From Apiospora phragmitis (taxonomy: Eukaryota; Ascomycota; Sordariomycetes; Amphisphaeriales; Apiosporaceae), in contig JAQQWL010000011.1 of assembly GCA_038363925.1 (NCBI GenBank), positions 2,046,001-2,110,000 of the forward strand: a DNA stretch of 64,000 nt. Reading direction: 5' to 3'. The notes beneath the pieces are model-generated. The model was not told the origin of the DNA and did not search any database. It saw only the letters and a program-made list of their open reading frames with translations. The position numbers and the translations under genes are program-made. This document shows positions 53,565 through 63,571 of the stretch, piece after piece; positions within the stretch are counted from its first letter, which is position 1, and each line of letters opens with the position of its first letter.

Positions 53565-54359
53565 ATGGTCAACAAAATTATGGGCGCCTTCATGGCCGCC
53601 GATGGCCTATTCGCCATTACCGGTGCTATCATGATGGGCTTTTCCGTTACCGTGTTGAACACTTGCTTCGACCCGCCAACCGAAGGAGAGGGTGCTGCGA
53701 GAGACCTGCTGTACCGGCGGTTTCCCCTGCAAGGTGGGTGCAGATCTGCGGATATAATGCGTTAGGAGGCCCTCACAGCTAACAAATGATATAGCCGGTA
53801 TCGCAAATGCTGTAATGGTCTTCGTCAACTTCGCCCTTACTCTTCCGGCCCTGGCCACTCCGGCCCGAGGACTGTTGAAGACTGCCGGCTACATGATTGC
53901 CGTGAACGCCCTCTTCAGTCTCATTATCGGCTTGGACTTGTGGATCACCACGTTGAAAACGAAGCAGGAGTTCTTCGAAATCTGGACTTCGCAGACACCG
54001 CAGGTCCAGTCTCTGTTGCAGACCCAGGTGCGTGTTTTCCGACCCCTGACAATACCTAAGGCCTACTGTACTGACTATGCTCCAAGTTCCAATGCTGCGG
54101 TTATTTCAACAGCACCTCGCCTGCTTTCGTTACCGATACCACCTGCCCGAGTCCTGCTGCCGCCAAGCTGATCAAAGGCTGCGCCGCGCCCCTGACGAGC
54201 TTTACCAACGTTTTCGTCGACAACATTTTCACGGCCGTGTTCGCCTTCGTCGGTGTCGACGTACTGCTCATTCTGGCAACAGCCTGCTTGATGAAGGACC
54301 GCAAGGAGCGTGAGCGGTTCCGACACATCGACGAGAAGAGTGGCGTCAGGCAGTTCTAA
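53565..54359 (+). CDS. PLS1: tetraspanin, Pls1-type
   Basis: Four-pass membrane protein. Pls1 of plant-pathogenic fungi is required for the appressorium to penetrate. Exons 53565-53733, 53795-54027 and 54087-54359; introns 61 and 59 bp; 224 residues, about the family's usual 225. The start MVNKIMGAFMAADGLF opens TM1; TM2 is about ANAVMVFVNFALTLPAL; TM3 about AGYMIAVNALFSLIIGLDLW. The large extracellular loop carries the diagnostic CCG (FQCCGYFNSTS) plus two further Cys (TTCPSP, KGCAAP). TM4 is VFAFVGVDVLLILATACL, followed by a charged tail. Intron 2 ends in AAG rather than the usual CAG or TAG, but that site alone gives FQCCG in frame. An upstream in-frame TTG at 53547 is not needed. The assignment to Pls1 rather than another fungal tetraspanin rests on length and motifs. 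Confidence 0.83.
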
Positions 54360-55553
54360 GCGTCGAACGACCTTGACCCGTTATCTTCTCGACATCAATC
54401 GCCGATGCGATCTGATCCTTTTACCTCAATACCATACCGTTTGCCATTGACTTGCATAATTCTCCTATCTGTACAAAAACGGTGTCATTGGAACGACTTG
54501 AAAATACGAGGATTCGACATTCTCCTCTTTCTTTTTAAGGGGGGTGCATTTGCCAGCAAGCCCATATAGCATACCCTAGAATTGTTCGCGAAGCAAAGCC
54601 ATGCGCCCACTTGTTGTTTGACCTTGTATATACCAAGGGGCGCAGGCTGCAGTTTCCTGATGCACGGCGTTCTCAGAAGGCTTATGGAGGACACCAGCTT
54701 AATTGGGGACACGTTGGGTCCCCTTTCTTACTTCCCACAGTTTCCATTTCTTCCTCGTGTATAGCGGTGTATGACGAAGGTCTCGGGGAGGTACGAAATA
54801 TATAGAAACAGCCAAAAGATATACTCAAACAACCTCGAATCTTAGCCGAAAGTGACGCCCAATTATCACGGCGGTGCCTTAGCTTAGATAAAGCCGTTTC
54901 CCACAAAATCAAGTAGGAAATTGAGCTAGGCATGAATTCAACTGTAACCTATCATGAGATTCTAGCAAGCCCTGTTTGTCTGGATAATTGCACGTGGTCC
55001 GTTGTACTTGGTCTATTCTATCGTTTGGTTGGGGTGCGCGGACGGACGGACGGACAGTCGATGATTCATCATTAGAGTTGCTGATCTTTCGTCTCACTAA
55101 GGAGGATAAGAATAGTCCGTCGATCAATTCCATTCGCCAAGGATTGAGTACAACATGCAAATATAGTATCATATTCTGACCTCGCATATACCAAATAACC
55201 TATAGTGTATAGTATGTGCCTTTCGCTTTGCACACAGGACACGTGCATAATAATACTTGCAGGGGGGTTTAGTCGACGGCAGCTAAGCTGCGCTTGGCCA
55301 ATCATCTTACAACATCGTCTGCTACCACTTGCATCTATATACCCTGTCCACCTACCAGGTGCCAGCAACTACTTGCCGTCTGGCCACGCTAGGACGTCAC
55401 AGGGAGGGAGCGGCATCATCAGTTGGGGTTATCCTTGTGGTTATCCATAGCTACATGGTCTCTCTGGTCCAGGAACAGTTTGACTACCACATAATCAATC
55501 ACGCCAAGAGGAAGACGCCCAGTTGACTGGTCGGTCCATCCTGTTAGCAAAAC
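54360..55553. other. intergenic
   Basis: 1.2 kb between two plus-strand genes. A short CGGA tandem (about 55,039-55,054) is the only pattern seen. No coding sequence is recognised. Confidence 0.55.
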
Positions 55554-56456
55554 ATGTCAAAGCCCTGGATATTCGTGAGCCCGGCGAACCGCGGCATAGG
55601 GGCCGCCCTCACGCGCCACCTCCTCCGGGCGACCACGCTCCCCATCGTGGCCACCTCGCGCTCCACGTCGCCCTCGGAGACCAAGAAAGCGCTGTTAGCA
55701 GACCTGTCACTTCCTCCATCCTCATCATCCTCCTTTTCCTCGTCGGCTACACAGCAGCATGACCATGACCGTCTGACCGTGCTCCCCCTCGACGTCACGT
55801 CCGAGTCGAGCATCGAGCAGGCGTCGGACCAGGCCGCCGCGCTCTTCCCGCCGGAACGGGGCCGGTGGCACATGCACCTCGGCTTCGCGCTGCCGGGCGT
55901 GCTGTACCCGGAGCGGAGCCCGCGGCAGGTCGAGTACGCCGCGGCGCTCGAGACGTTCCAGGTGAACACGCTGGGGCCGCTGATGCTGATGAAATGGTTC
56001 GCGGACCGGTTCCTGCCGCGGAAGGGGACCGAGCTCCTCCTCCCCTCATCACCCTCATCATCACCCCATCATCACCACCAGAACCTCCTACTCACCCTCC
56101 CGCCCCACGCGACCTGGACGACCCTCTCGGCCCGCCTCTCGAGCATCGCCGACAACACGCTGGGCGGCTGGTACAGCTACCGCGCGAGCAAGGCCGGGGT
56201 GAACCAGCTGACCAAGACGTTCGACCTACACCTCGCGCGGCAGCGGTCCCAGGACAGGGCCATGGCGCTGGCGTACCACCCGGGCACGGTCCGGACCGAC
56301 TTCACGCGCGAATTCTGGACGCACGTGCCGCGGGAGCAGCTCTTCGACGTCGACTACGCCGTCGAGCGGCTCGTCGACGTCGTCGTGGCCCAGGCCCAGC
56401 TCGACACGCACCGGGGCCGGTGTTGGGACTGGAAGGGGGAGGAGGTCTTGCCGTGA
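55554..56456 (+). CDS. short-chain dehydrogenase/reductase, intronless
   Basis: NAD(P)-dependent oxidoreductase of the SDR family, 300 residues from one exon. The N-terminal nucleotide-binding motif is modified to SPANRGIGAAL where TGxxxGxG is usual. LDVTSESSI is the acidic-turn region, FQVNTLGPLMLMKWF the N-x-x-G-x helix, and YSYRASKAGVNQL holds the catalytic Tyr-x3-Lys. The usual Ser before it is probably in LSSIADN. PGTVRTDF follows as normal. Two low-complexity loops interrupt the fold: a Ser-rich insert with QQHDHD near residues 52-70 and a Ser/Pro/His insert (SPSSSPHHHHQN) near 165-177. GC is clearly higher than in the flanks. The substrate is unknown; the C-factor-like subgroup is my best guess. 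Confidence 0.88.
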   Translation: MSKPWIFVSPANRGIGAALTRHLLRATTLPIVATSRSTSPSETKKALLADLSLPPSSSSSFSSSATQQHDHDRLTVLPLDVTSESSIEQASDQAAALFPPERGRWHMHLGFALPGVLYPERSPRQVEYAAALETFQVNTLGPLMLMKWFADRFLPRKGTELLLPSSPSSSPHHHHQNLLLTLPPHATWTTLSARLSSIADNTLGGWYSYRASKAGVNQLTKTFDLHLARQRSQDRAMALAYHPGTVRTDFTREFWTHVPREQLFDVDYAVERLVDVVVAQAQLDTHRGRCWDWKGEEVLP

Positions 56457-56837
56457 GAAAAAAAAAAGAAAAAAAAAGAAGATATCAGGAAGAAGGATAA
56501 TAGGGGGCATTAGCCTTAAGATTTGTATCTGCTTGATTGTATAGGACAGAGTAAGTGATGATAAAAGGCACTCAGGTGTTAATAAGGGGTTGGTTTATTA
56601 GACTTTCAAGACCTGTCCATGAACTCACGCGTCAAGAGGCGACTAGTCGAAGGCAGCGTTCATATAAAGCTAGCTATTCGAAACAGCTGGGGGGACAGAG
56701 TGAAGGCGAAGAGATATATTCATAGATTAACAGTAGTCTCCATTGAATGGCCGTGGTTCCGTCCGCGCCTGATCAGTTACGTAGCCATACCTGAACTCCA
56801 ATGATTTGGGGCCACTATATATTCCATGTCCGACTCT
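56457..56837. other. convergent intergenic region
   Basis: 380 bp between the ends of the SDR and Chs5 genes, with a poly-A tract at 56,459-56,478; it must hold both 3' UTRs. Confidence 0.6.
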
Positions 56838-58201
56838 TTACAAGGCCACATCTTGGAAACTGGCACCATCGCCAGGTGTCGGCGGCACAGATTGTTTGTC
56901 GTCCGGTCCATCCTCACTTCCCGCCCAAGGTCCGGACCCCTGGACTGGTCGCAAGGCAAGTTTTTGGCCATCCTTGTCCTCCTGTCGCATCTTCTGTTCT
57001 GCGACGTTCGCTTTTGCCTTGTCCTCGGTCTTCTCGTCGTCGCTGTCACTGTCGTCATCGTCATCGTTATTCTCATCACTGCTGCTTTCCTCCTCCTTTT
57101 TGCTCTTCGGTTCTGCTGCAGCGGCCGTCTCGCTCTCATCGTCCTCCTTGGGTGGGGGGTTCGGCGGCAGCTCCTTATGCTGCGCAGCAGCAGGCGGGGC
57201 CCCCGACTGTGGCGCCGTCGAGTCGGAGGGGCTGACCTCCTCGCTGGGCGGGCCCGGCCGCAGCGCGTCGAGGTAGAACTTGGTGACGCCGAGGATGCGG
57301 CCCTGCTTCTCGCACGCCTCGACCCACTCGGGGCGGACGACGGGGATGTTCATCTCGACGGCCTTCTCCCAGGCCATGCCGCGGCCCTCGGTGGTGACGA
57401 AGTGGGTCGTGTCGATGCGGACGCCGTCGACAATCTTGGCGCCGATGCGCTCGACGGCCGTGGCCAGGGCGTCGCGCGTGGGCGCGGGCAGGACGCCCGT
57501 GGTGATGGTGATGCCGCTGAGGTCCGTCATCTTGTGGGTGCTGACGGTGACCTGCTTGGAGCTGAAGGTGCCGGCGCTCGTGCGCAGGACCAGGTGGAAG
57601 CTGTACTCGGTGTCGACGGCGAGGCCCGAGATCTTGGTGCTGTGCATGTGCAGGGGCCGCGGGATGTTGCCAGCCTTCTGCCCGTTGCGGTAGAGCGACA
57701 GCGAGATCAGATCGGCCGTCGCCAGCTCGATGGGGTCCCACTCGAGCACGACCGATGTCTGCGTGGCGTTACGGCATCGCAGCACGGGCACCGACGGCTC
57801 GCCCGCGCCGAACGCGCTGTAGATCTGGTCCTGGAGCGCGGCGAACTTCTTGTCGGCTTCCGATTCGGATGCGTGGTTGCGGGCGACGGTGATGTCGACA
57901 ATGGAGCCCGAGGCGATGTTGGGAGGCAAGAGGATGGAAGGGAACTCGATCTGGTTGCTTCTAGTCAGTCCAAGGAGCCCAGGCAAGAGTGTCGCATCCA
58001 ATGAAAAGGATGCAGAGGCATAGCCGTCTTCATAAAGTGTTCGCGACAGGTTGCGACCACAATTGATTCGGACTTGGGCCATCATGGGCAGTGCATGACC
58101 CTCTGGGACTCGGAGGTTGGGACACGTACTAATCGTTTATTGGGGGTGAGCAGCACAGTGACGCCAGCGTCGACTTTGCCGACGGTAAGTGAAACCAGCA
58201 T
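56838..58201 (-). CDS. CHS5: exomer scaffold Chs5 (FN3 plus BRCT)
   Basis: Core of the exomer coat that carries chitin synthase III and other cargo from trans-Golgi to the cell surface. Exon 1 58201-58130 encodes MLVSLTVGKVDAGVTVLLTP followed by NKRL; intron 58129-57951; exon 2 57950-56838; 394 residues. The N-terminal 70 residues are the dimerisation and Arf1-binding part (IEFPSILLPPNIASGSIVDI). An FN3 domain follows at about 75-165 (SVVLEWDPIEL, YSFHLVLRTSAGTFSS), then a BRCT domain at about 168-255 (GITITTGVLP, THFVTTEGRG, VVRPEWVEAC). The tail is low-complexity with Pro, Lys, Asp/Glu runs. The unspliced frame also starts with a Met (58085) inside the intron; the exon-1 start is preferred because it supplies the conserved Chs5 N terminus. 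No frame error is seen. Confidence 0.94.
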
Positions 58202-58603
58202 TTTGTCTTGATCAGGTGTGCACGTTTGGCGACTGGAAAGGTCGAATGCGAGATTGTCCAGCAGTGTTTTCTAGAGATAGAGAAGAATTGGGCGGCTGTC
58301 CAAACTGCTGTCGTGTTCCTGTGCTTGTGCCCTGTTCCTGTTTCGAGGCGACGGACTATCCCAATTAATTAAAGTGCAGCGGCGATTGACCACTAACCAA
58401 GCTGCAAGCTTGGACCCCGGTCGGACTGATCTCACCCAAATCTGTACAGCCAACGCAATGTTACCTAAAGTCGGGTACTCTCAAGACTAGTGACTGAGAA
58501 CCAGCATATATTGGAGCAGCGTTCATAGAGTTTATCGGGGGTATCTTCAAAATATACATATACACAACAGTTGCATTTACTTTCATCAGTACTGTGACCG
58601 CCA
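58202..58603. other. chs5 promoter region
   Basis: 400 bp between two minus-strand genes, holding the chs5 promoter and the upstream gene's 3' UTR. No definite motif. Confidence 0.55.
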
Positions 58604-59533
58604 TCAAATCAACGCAGCCACGCCCCTCCTCCGGGGCGGGGGCTTCTTGAAGTCCTTGGGAGACTTGGAAGATTTCCCACTGGAGTTCCCATTGCCATGC
58701 CTTAAACCTTGTTTCTGGCCTGGTCGACGGGTGGCCCAGCTCTTGTTGCCATCGCCGATTAGGTGCGGTTCAGCAGCGTCGAGCGCCTGCCTCATCGCCT
58801 CCAAGACCTGGGGGAACGTGTGCCGGCATAGTACGACCGGCACATGGGACTGCACTTTCAGCGTTCCGTACAAGGGCGGCGGCGCCTTGCCACCGGCCCT
58901 GCTGCCATCTCTCCGCTCCACCTGCCCATCCCGATCGTAGCCGCGCTCCCGGAGGGCCTCGCGGATCCCGCGCTGGATCCATCGCTTGGCCTTGCTGTTC
59001 ACGATGGGCTTCGCCCCGTGGCCGACGCCGCTGTACCAGAGCGGCCGGTCCGCCCAGCCGGTATACATGTCGATGATGGTCTTGCGCATCGGGTGCTCCA
59101 CGTTGTCGAGGTACTTCATGTGGTTGAAGTCGACGCAGTGGCGCGAGCACACCTGCATGGTGATACCGGCGATCCTGGCCTTGGGGATCTTGATGCTCCA
59201 CATGTTGTGGGCGGGCGCCACCCGCTGGCTGCGGAAGAAGGCGGCGATTTCAGCGCTCGAATCGAACCGCTCGCTCAGCTCGCCGTTGCCGAACAGGGTG
59301 GGCTCGGGCAGCTCGGGCAGGCTGCCGGCTTGAAAATTGCGGTTGGAAGCCGCCCCGCGCGAAAATGTGGCGGACGTCAATATTTTCTGGCTGTTGCTGC
59401 TGCTGTTGCTGCCGATGCCACGAATCGAGGCATTAGCATGGTCGAGCCTCGGAGCGCGCGCAAGACGGGCCCATCTTGAAAGCCGCATCCCCGTCATGAC
59501 CTCGACCGTTCCTCCCGAATTGTGACGTGGCAA
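58604..59533 (-). CDS. conserved-looking hypothetical protein, possibly mitochondrial
   Basis: A single-exon frame of 309 codons with coding-like composition. I do not recognise the family. The first Met may be 59533; a second at 59497 (MTGMRLSRWARLARAPRL) would begin a basic, Arg/Leu/Ser-rich stretch like a mitochondrial presequence, with no acidic residue for about 55 residues. The middle (about 90-200) looks folded: WSIKIPKARIAGITMQVCS, RHCVDFNHMKYLDN and MYTGWADRPLWYSG. The C-terminal 60 residues are Gly/Lys/Ser-rich and basic (RRPGQKQGLRHGNGN, KKPPPRRRG), suggesting nucleic-acid contact. A mitochondrial ribosome or RNA-associated role is possible but only inferred. Confidence 0.65.
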   Translation of the reverse strand: MPRHNSGGTVEVMTGMRLSRWARLARAPRLDHANASIRGIGSNSSSNSQKILTSATFSRGAASNRNFQAGSLPELPEPTLFGNGELSERFDSSAEIAAFFRSQRVAPAHNMWSIKIPKARIAGITMQVCSRHCVDFNHMKYLDNVEHPMRKTIIDMYTGWADRPLWYSGVGHGAKPIVNSKAKRWIQRGIREALRERGYDRDGQVERRDGSRAGGKAPPPLYGTLKVQSHVPVVLCRHTFPQVLEAMRQALDAAEPHLIGDGNKSWATRRPGQKQGLRHGNGNSSGKSSKSPKDFKKPPPRRRGVAALI

Positions 59534-60018
59534 AGGCGCATGACTTTGGGTTGCAGAAAGAAAACAGAAAAATGGAAAGTATTGGTCTTGAAGGCGGAAA
59601 ACGGGTGGTGAACAAGGTTTCTCTGTGCCTGAGTAATAGTGGGTTTACCAGTTCAAAAATTGATACCCGGCCTAGTGCAGAAACGCCCAGCGCATTGGAT
59701 GTTTCCGTCATAGCTGACCTCTAAAGATCTCCCACCCATACTGAGTTATACTCACCTACTCACTCACTCATATACACCCAAAGCTAATAGAAACACTTTG
59801 AACGGCTATTGTATAGAAAGATATTTGCATGGTGGCTTTTTTTTTTCTCTCTTCCCTCTCCTAGGCCCAACATCTATTTACACATTGCCACATCGGGTAT
59901 ACACAGGCCTGCAATAGTCGGAACTACAAACGAGCTCATCGCAATAACCAAGGCTGTCTATGTTGTCGAAACAGAGCCTTATCATTTTGTACTCCGGGTA
60001 ATTTTCTATCTTAGTGGC
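59534..60018. other. intergenic
   Basis: 485 bp between two minus-strand genes, including the fumarase 3' UTR. No feature recognised. Confidence 0.55.
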
Positions 60019-61808
60019 TTATCCCTTGTAAGCCGAGGGGCCGACCATCAACTCAGGCTTCACGAGCTGGTCGAACTCTTCCTCGCTCAAGGCCTTCAAT
60101 TCCATGGCGCTTTCCTTGAGGGTCAGACCCTTCTTGTGCGCATTCTTGGCAACCTTACTAGCCATGTCGTACCCAATTTTGGGGTTCAGGCAGGTAACAA
60201 GCATGAGTCTGTTATCGCGCTCGTTAGTGGTGTAATCGTATGCATGGACATGGCACAACTTACGACTCCTTCATGATGGTTCCGATCTTCTCCTCGTTGG
60301 CTTGAAGACCGAACACCAGGTTCTTCTCGAACGAGGCCATGCCATCAGCCAGGATACGGCTGCTATGGAGCAGGTTGCGAATAACAAGGGGCTTGTAAAC
60401 ATTAAGCTCGAACTGGCCGTTCATGCCACCAATCGTAGTAGCCACGTGGTTGCCCATGACCTGGGCGCAAACCATGGTCAAGGCCTCGCACTGCGTGGGG
60501 TTGACCTTGCCAGGCATAATCGAGGAGCCGGGCTCGTTCTCGGGGAGAATCAGCTCGCCAAGACCACAACGGGGACCACTGCCAAGGTATCGGACATCCT
60601 GAGCGATCTTGGTAAGAGAACCAGCAAGCGTGTTCAGGCAACCGGATGCTTGGACAATGGCGTCGTGTGCAGCAAGAGCCTCGAACTTGTTGGGAGCAGT
60701 CTTGAACTCGGTACCGGTCATCTTGGTAACTTCCTCGGCGATAGCCTCGGCGAAACCTTGGAACGTGTTGATACCGGTGCCCACAGCGGTACCTCCTTGG
60801 GCAAGCAGTCTCAGATCAGGCAGAGAGCTCTCGACCCGCTTGATGCCGAAGTCCAGTTGTGCAACGTAGCCCGAGAACTCCTGCGCCAGGGTCAGGGGCG
60901 TGGCATCCTGCAAGTGCGTTCGTCCAATCTTGATGATGTTCTTGGCCTCGAAGTCGTCCACCTTCTTCTGCAGTGCGTCCCGGAGGGACTTGATGGCCGG
61001 CAGGAGCGAACCCTCGAGCTCAAGGACGGCGGCAATGTGCATGACAGTGGGGAAGGTGTCGTTGGAAGAGGCGGAGCGGTTGACGTGGTCGTTAGGGTGG
61101 ACCGGCTTCTTGGTGCCCATGGTTCCGCCGAGGATTTCGATGGCGCGGTTGGAAATGACTTCGTTGGCGTTCATGTTGGACTGGGTGCCGGAACCGGTCT
61201 GCCAGACGACCAGAGGGAAGTGGTCGAGCAGCTTCAGGTCGGCAACCTCAGCAGCGGCTTGCTGAATGGCCTTTCCGATCTTCTCGTCTGGATTGGAGCA
61301 TATACTGGTAAGTTTGCGCCGCTAGTGCTGAGGTGTAGATCATATCATGTAGGGACATCAGACGGGGAACTAAACCATACCGAGTCCATAGCGCATGTTG
61401 ACAGTAGCGGCCGCGCCCTTCAAGATACCGAAGGCCTTGACAATAGGCGGGGGCATGCGGTCCTGGGGCTGGTTGATCTTGAAGTTCTCGAGCGATCGTT
61501 CGGTCTGCGCTCCCCAGTACTTGTCGGCGGGGACCTGAACCTCGCCAAAGGCATCGGTCTCGGTTCTCGTGTTGGCCGACATGCTGATTGCGGTTGCGTG
61601 CAGGTTGCGCTGGAATCGTAGGGGGTATGAGGGGGATAGAGACGCTGCCAGAAGAGGATTTGGAGGGGATAGCAGTAGAGAAGGACGATTTAGAGGATGC
61701 GGAGGTCTTGCATGTGCAAGCGATTGCCAACCGCGGCGCGGCCTTGGACCCGAGGAGGCTTCTGGCTGGGCCGGCAGCCGCAGCTGTAGCTCTTACTGAT
61801 CGAAGCAT
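60019..61808 (-). CDS. FUM1: fumarate hydratase, class II, mitochondrial/cytosolic
   Basis: Hydrates fumarate to L-malate in the TCA cycle. The catalytic part is secure: exon from Met 61582 ([20 protein letters not shown]) to 61381, intron 61380-61288, exon 61287-60264, intron 60263-60209 with branch site CACTAAC, last exon 60208-60019. Motifs: [42 protein letters not shown] and the signature [11 protein letters not shown]. The leader begins at ATG 61808 ([20 protein letters not shown]), a mitochondrial presequence, but is one base out of frame with MSAN. Either one extra base lies within about 61,650-61,790, giving about 546 residues, or an intron 61796-61610 (gtaaga...ccag) joins MLRS to RNLHATAIS, giving about 484. 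I lean to the extra base because both frames stay presequence-like and the intron lacks a good branch site. Met 61582 could start a cytosolic form. Confidence 0.93.
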
Positions 61809-62757
61809 GATGCGGGTGACGTGACGTCGGTCGGTCGGTCGATTTGGGGCAGTTTCCTCCAATGTTTTGTCGAAAAGGGTCTTTGGGGTCTTTGTACAGG
61901 TACGGTACAGAGCTGGTTAAGCGGGATAGAGCTTGCCAGCAGTATAGTCAATTGATCAACTCTACCAAGTGATGCGGGGCCTCAAAAGAGTTTCTAATCT
62001 TCGTATAGGCTCTCCCTTTCTAATTGATAGGTATGAATAAAAGTATATTTGAAGCCGTCGTGAAAGGAGGGAGTAGTAGTAAAAAAAAGGAAAACGCCGC
62101 TCTACCAGATTTGGAAGTCGCAGAACCATTGCGACAAGCTTCCTGATTCACCCGTCTCGGAGCTCTATGTCATCCTTGTTTCCGACCCTACACCCGATGG
62201 ATAACGATAAGGTAAGCACCACTTGCTGTACTCCGTACTCTAGCGCTGCTCCAGCTCTTCTGCTGTGGGATTATTCTAGCTCAGTTGCATAACAGTTGAA
62301 CGAACACACTTATGCCTCGCCGCCTGTTGGCCTGCGCATTAATGGATTCACACAGGCGTTGTCTGGTTGGCTGATGATTGGTCCAATACATCAATTTGAT
62401 GCAAGTATGTAAGCCATAGTTTACCTCAGGCAGGCAAGTAAGGCGAAGTTACAGGTGGCTTATTCTGGCTTTGTCCAGTACCTAAGACGGCAAAGGATGG
62501 TGCCCGCCCTGCTCCTGTTCCAATGGCACGCATAAAATGCCACTCGTCACCACAACATCCCACCTTTTCTGACTCCCACTCCACACACAGAGGGAAATAA
62601 ACCCAGCCCAGGAAACATTGACGCACACACACACACACACACACACCCACCAACGGTCCTGGGAGACTACATACTCTGCAACTTTTTTTTTCTGTTTCTT
62701 TTCTGACAACCTTTCTTACCTGTCCATACCCTCTGACAAAGTCAAACAGTCGCAAAT
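61809..62757. other. divergent promoter region of fumarase and eIF1A
   Basis: About 950 bp from which both genes are transcribed outward. It contains a CA microsatellite close to the eIF1A start. No certain factor site. Confidence 0.55.
62624..62647. repeat. (CA)n microsatellite in the eIF1A leader or promoter
   Basis: About eleven CA units ending 110 bases before the eIF1A start codon; the stretch between is pyrimidine-rich (T9 at 62,683-62,691). Confidence 0.88.
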
Positions 62758-63571
62758 ATGCCTAAGAACAAGGGAAAGGTTAGTAGATATTTTTCCCCAT
62801 CCAACTTTCGTTGATCTGGCGGGGTCCTTTTTTCCCGCCACGTACCCCTCCCATCCCTCTTCAGCCCACTTCCATTTCAGTTGCCGTCCTGGTTGGCGCT
62901 TGTTGTGATTCGGTGTAGCCATGATGCACCATACCGGCGCACTCCTGTCTACTACCCTCTCTCATGGCCCTACGGATGGTGCTGCTGAGGCAGTGAACCC
63001 AAACCACGAGGTATTTCGATGACAACATACTGACTGGAGTAATCAAACAGGGAGGAAAGAACCGACGTCGTGGAAAGAACGAGAACGACGACGAGAAGCG
63101 TGAACTCACCTTCAAGGAAGATGGCCAGGAATACGCCCAGGTCGTGAAGATGCTCGGAAACGGTCGCCTCGAGGCCTACGTAAGCCGACCCCGTGTAGCC
63201 ACCGTTACTTAACCTCGGAACAATTTGGCTGACCCTTTATCCAGTGCTTCGATGGTACCAAGCGCCTTGCCCATATTAGAGGCAAGCTGCGAAAGAAGGT
63301 CTGGATCAACAACGGCGACATCATTCTCCTGTCGTTGCGTGATTACCAAGACGACAAGGGTGACGTTATCCTAAAGTACAACGCCGATGAGGCCCGTTCG
63401 CTCAAGTCCTACGGCGAGCTGCCCGAGTCTGCCAAGATCAACGAGACCGACACCTACGGCCCCAACGAGGATGGCGAGTGCAACTTCGAGTTCGGCGACG
63501 ACAACGCCGACTCGAGCGATGACGAGGGCGCCAACGCCGGCGGCAAGGAGATTGAAATCGACGACATCTAA
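62758..63571 (+). CDS. TIF11: translation initiation factor eIF1A
   Basis: Binds the 40S A site, promotes scanning and start-codon selection. Exon 1 62758-62778 (MPKNKGK), intron 62779-63050 (272 bp), exon 2 63051-63179, intron 63180-63244, exon 3 63245-63571; 158 residues. The basic N-terminal tail is [20 protein letters not shown]. The OB fold follows: [60 protein letters not shown]. The acidic C-terminal tail ends in EIEIDDI, which contacts eIF5B. The long first intron right after the seventh codon is common in fungal ribosome-related genes. All exon phases agree. Confidence 0.97.

Noticed and set aside
56826..58004. 392-codon plus-strand frame opposite Chs5
   Set aside because: Shadow of the Chs5 exon; the Chs5 FN3 and BRCT motifs are unambiguous.
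60302..61621. 439-codon plus-strand frame opposite fumarase
   Set aside because: Antisense shadow of a GC-biased conserved gene; no recognisable protein.
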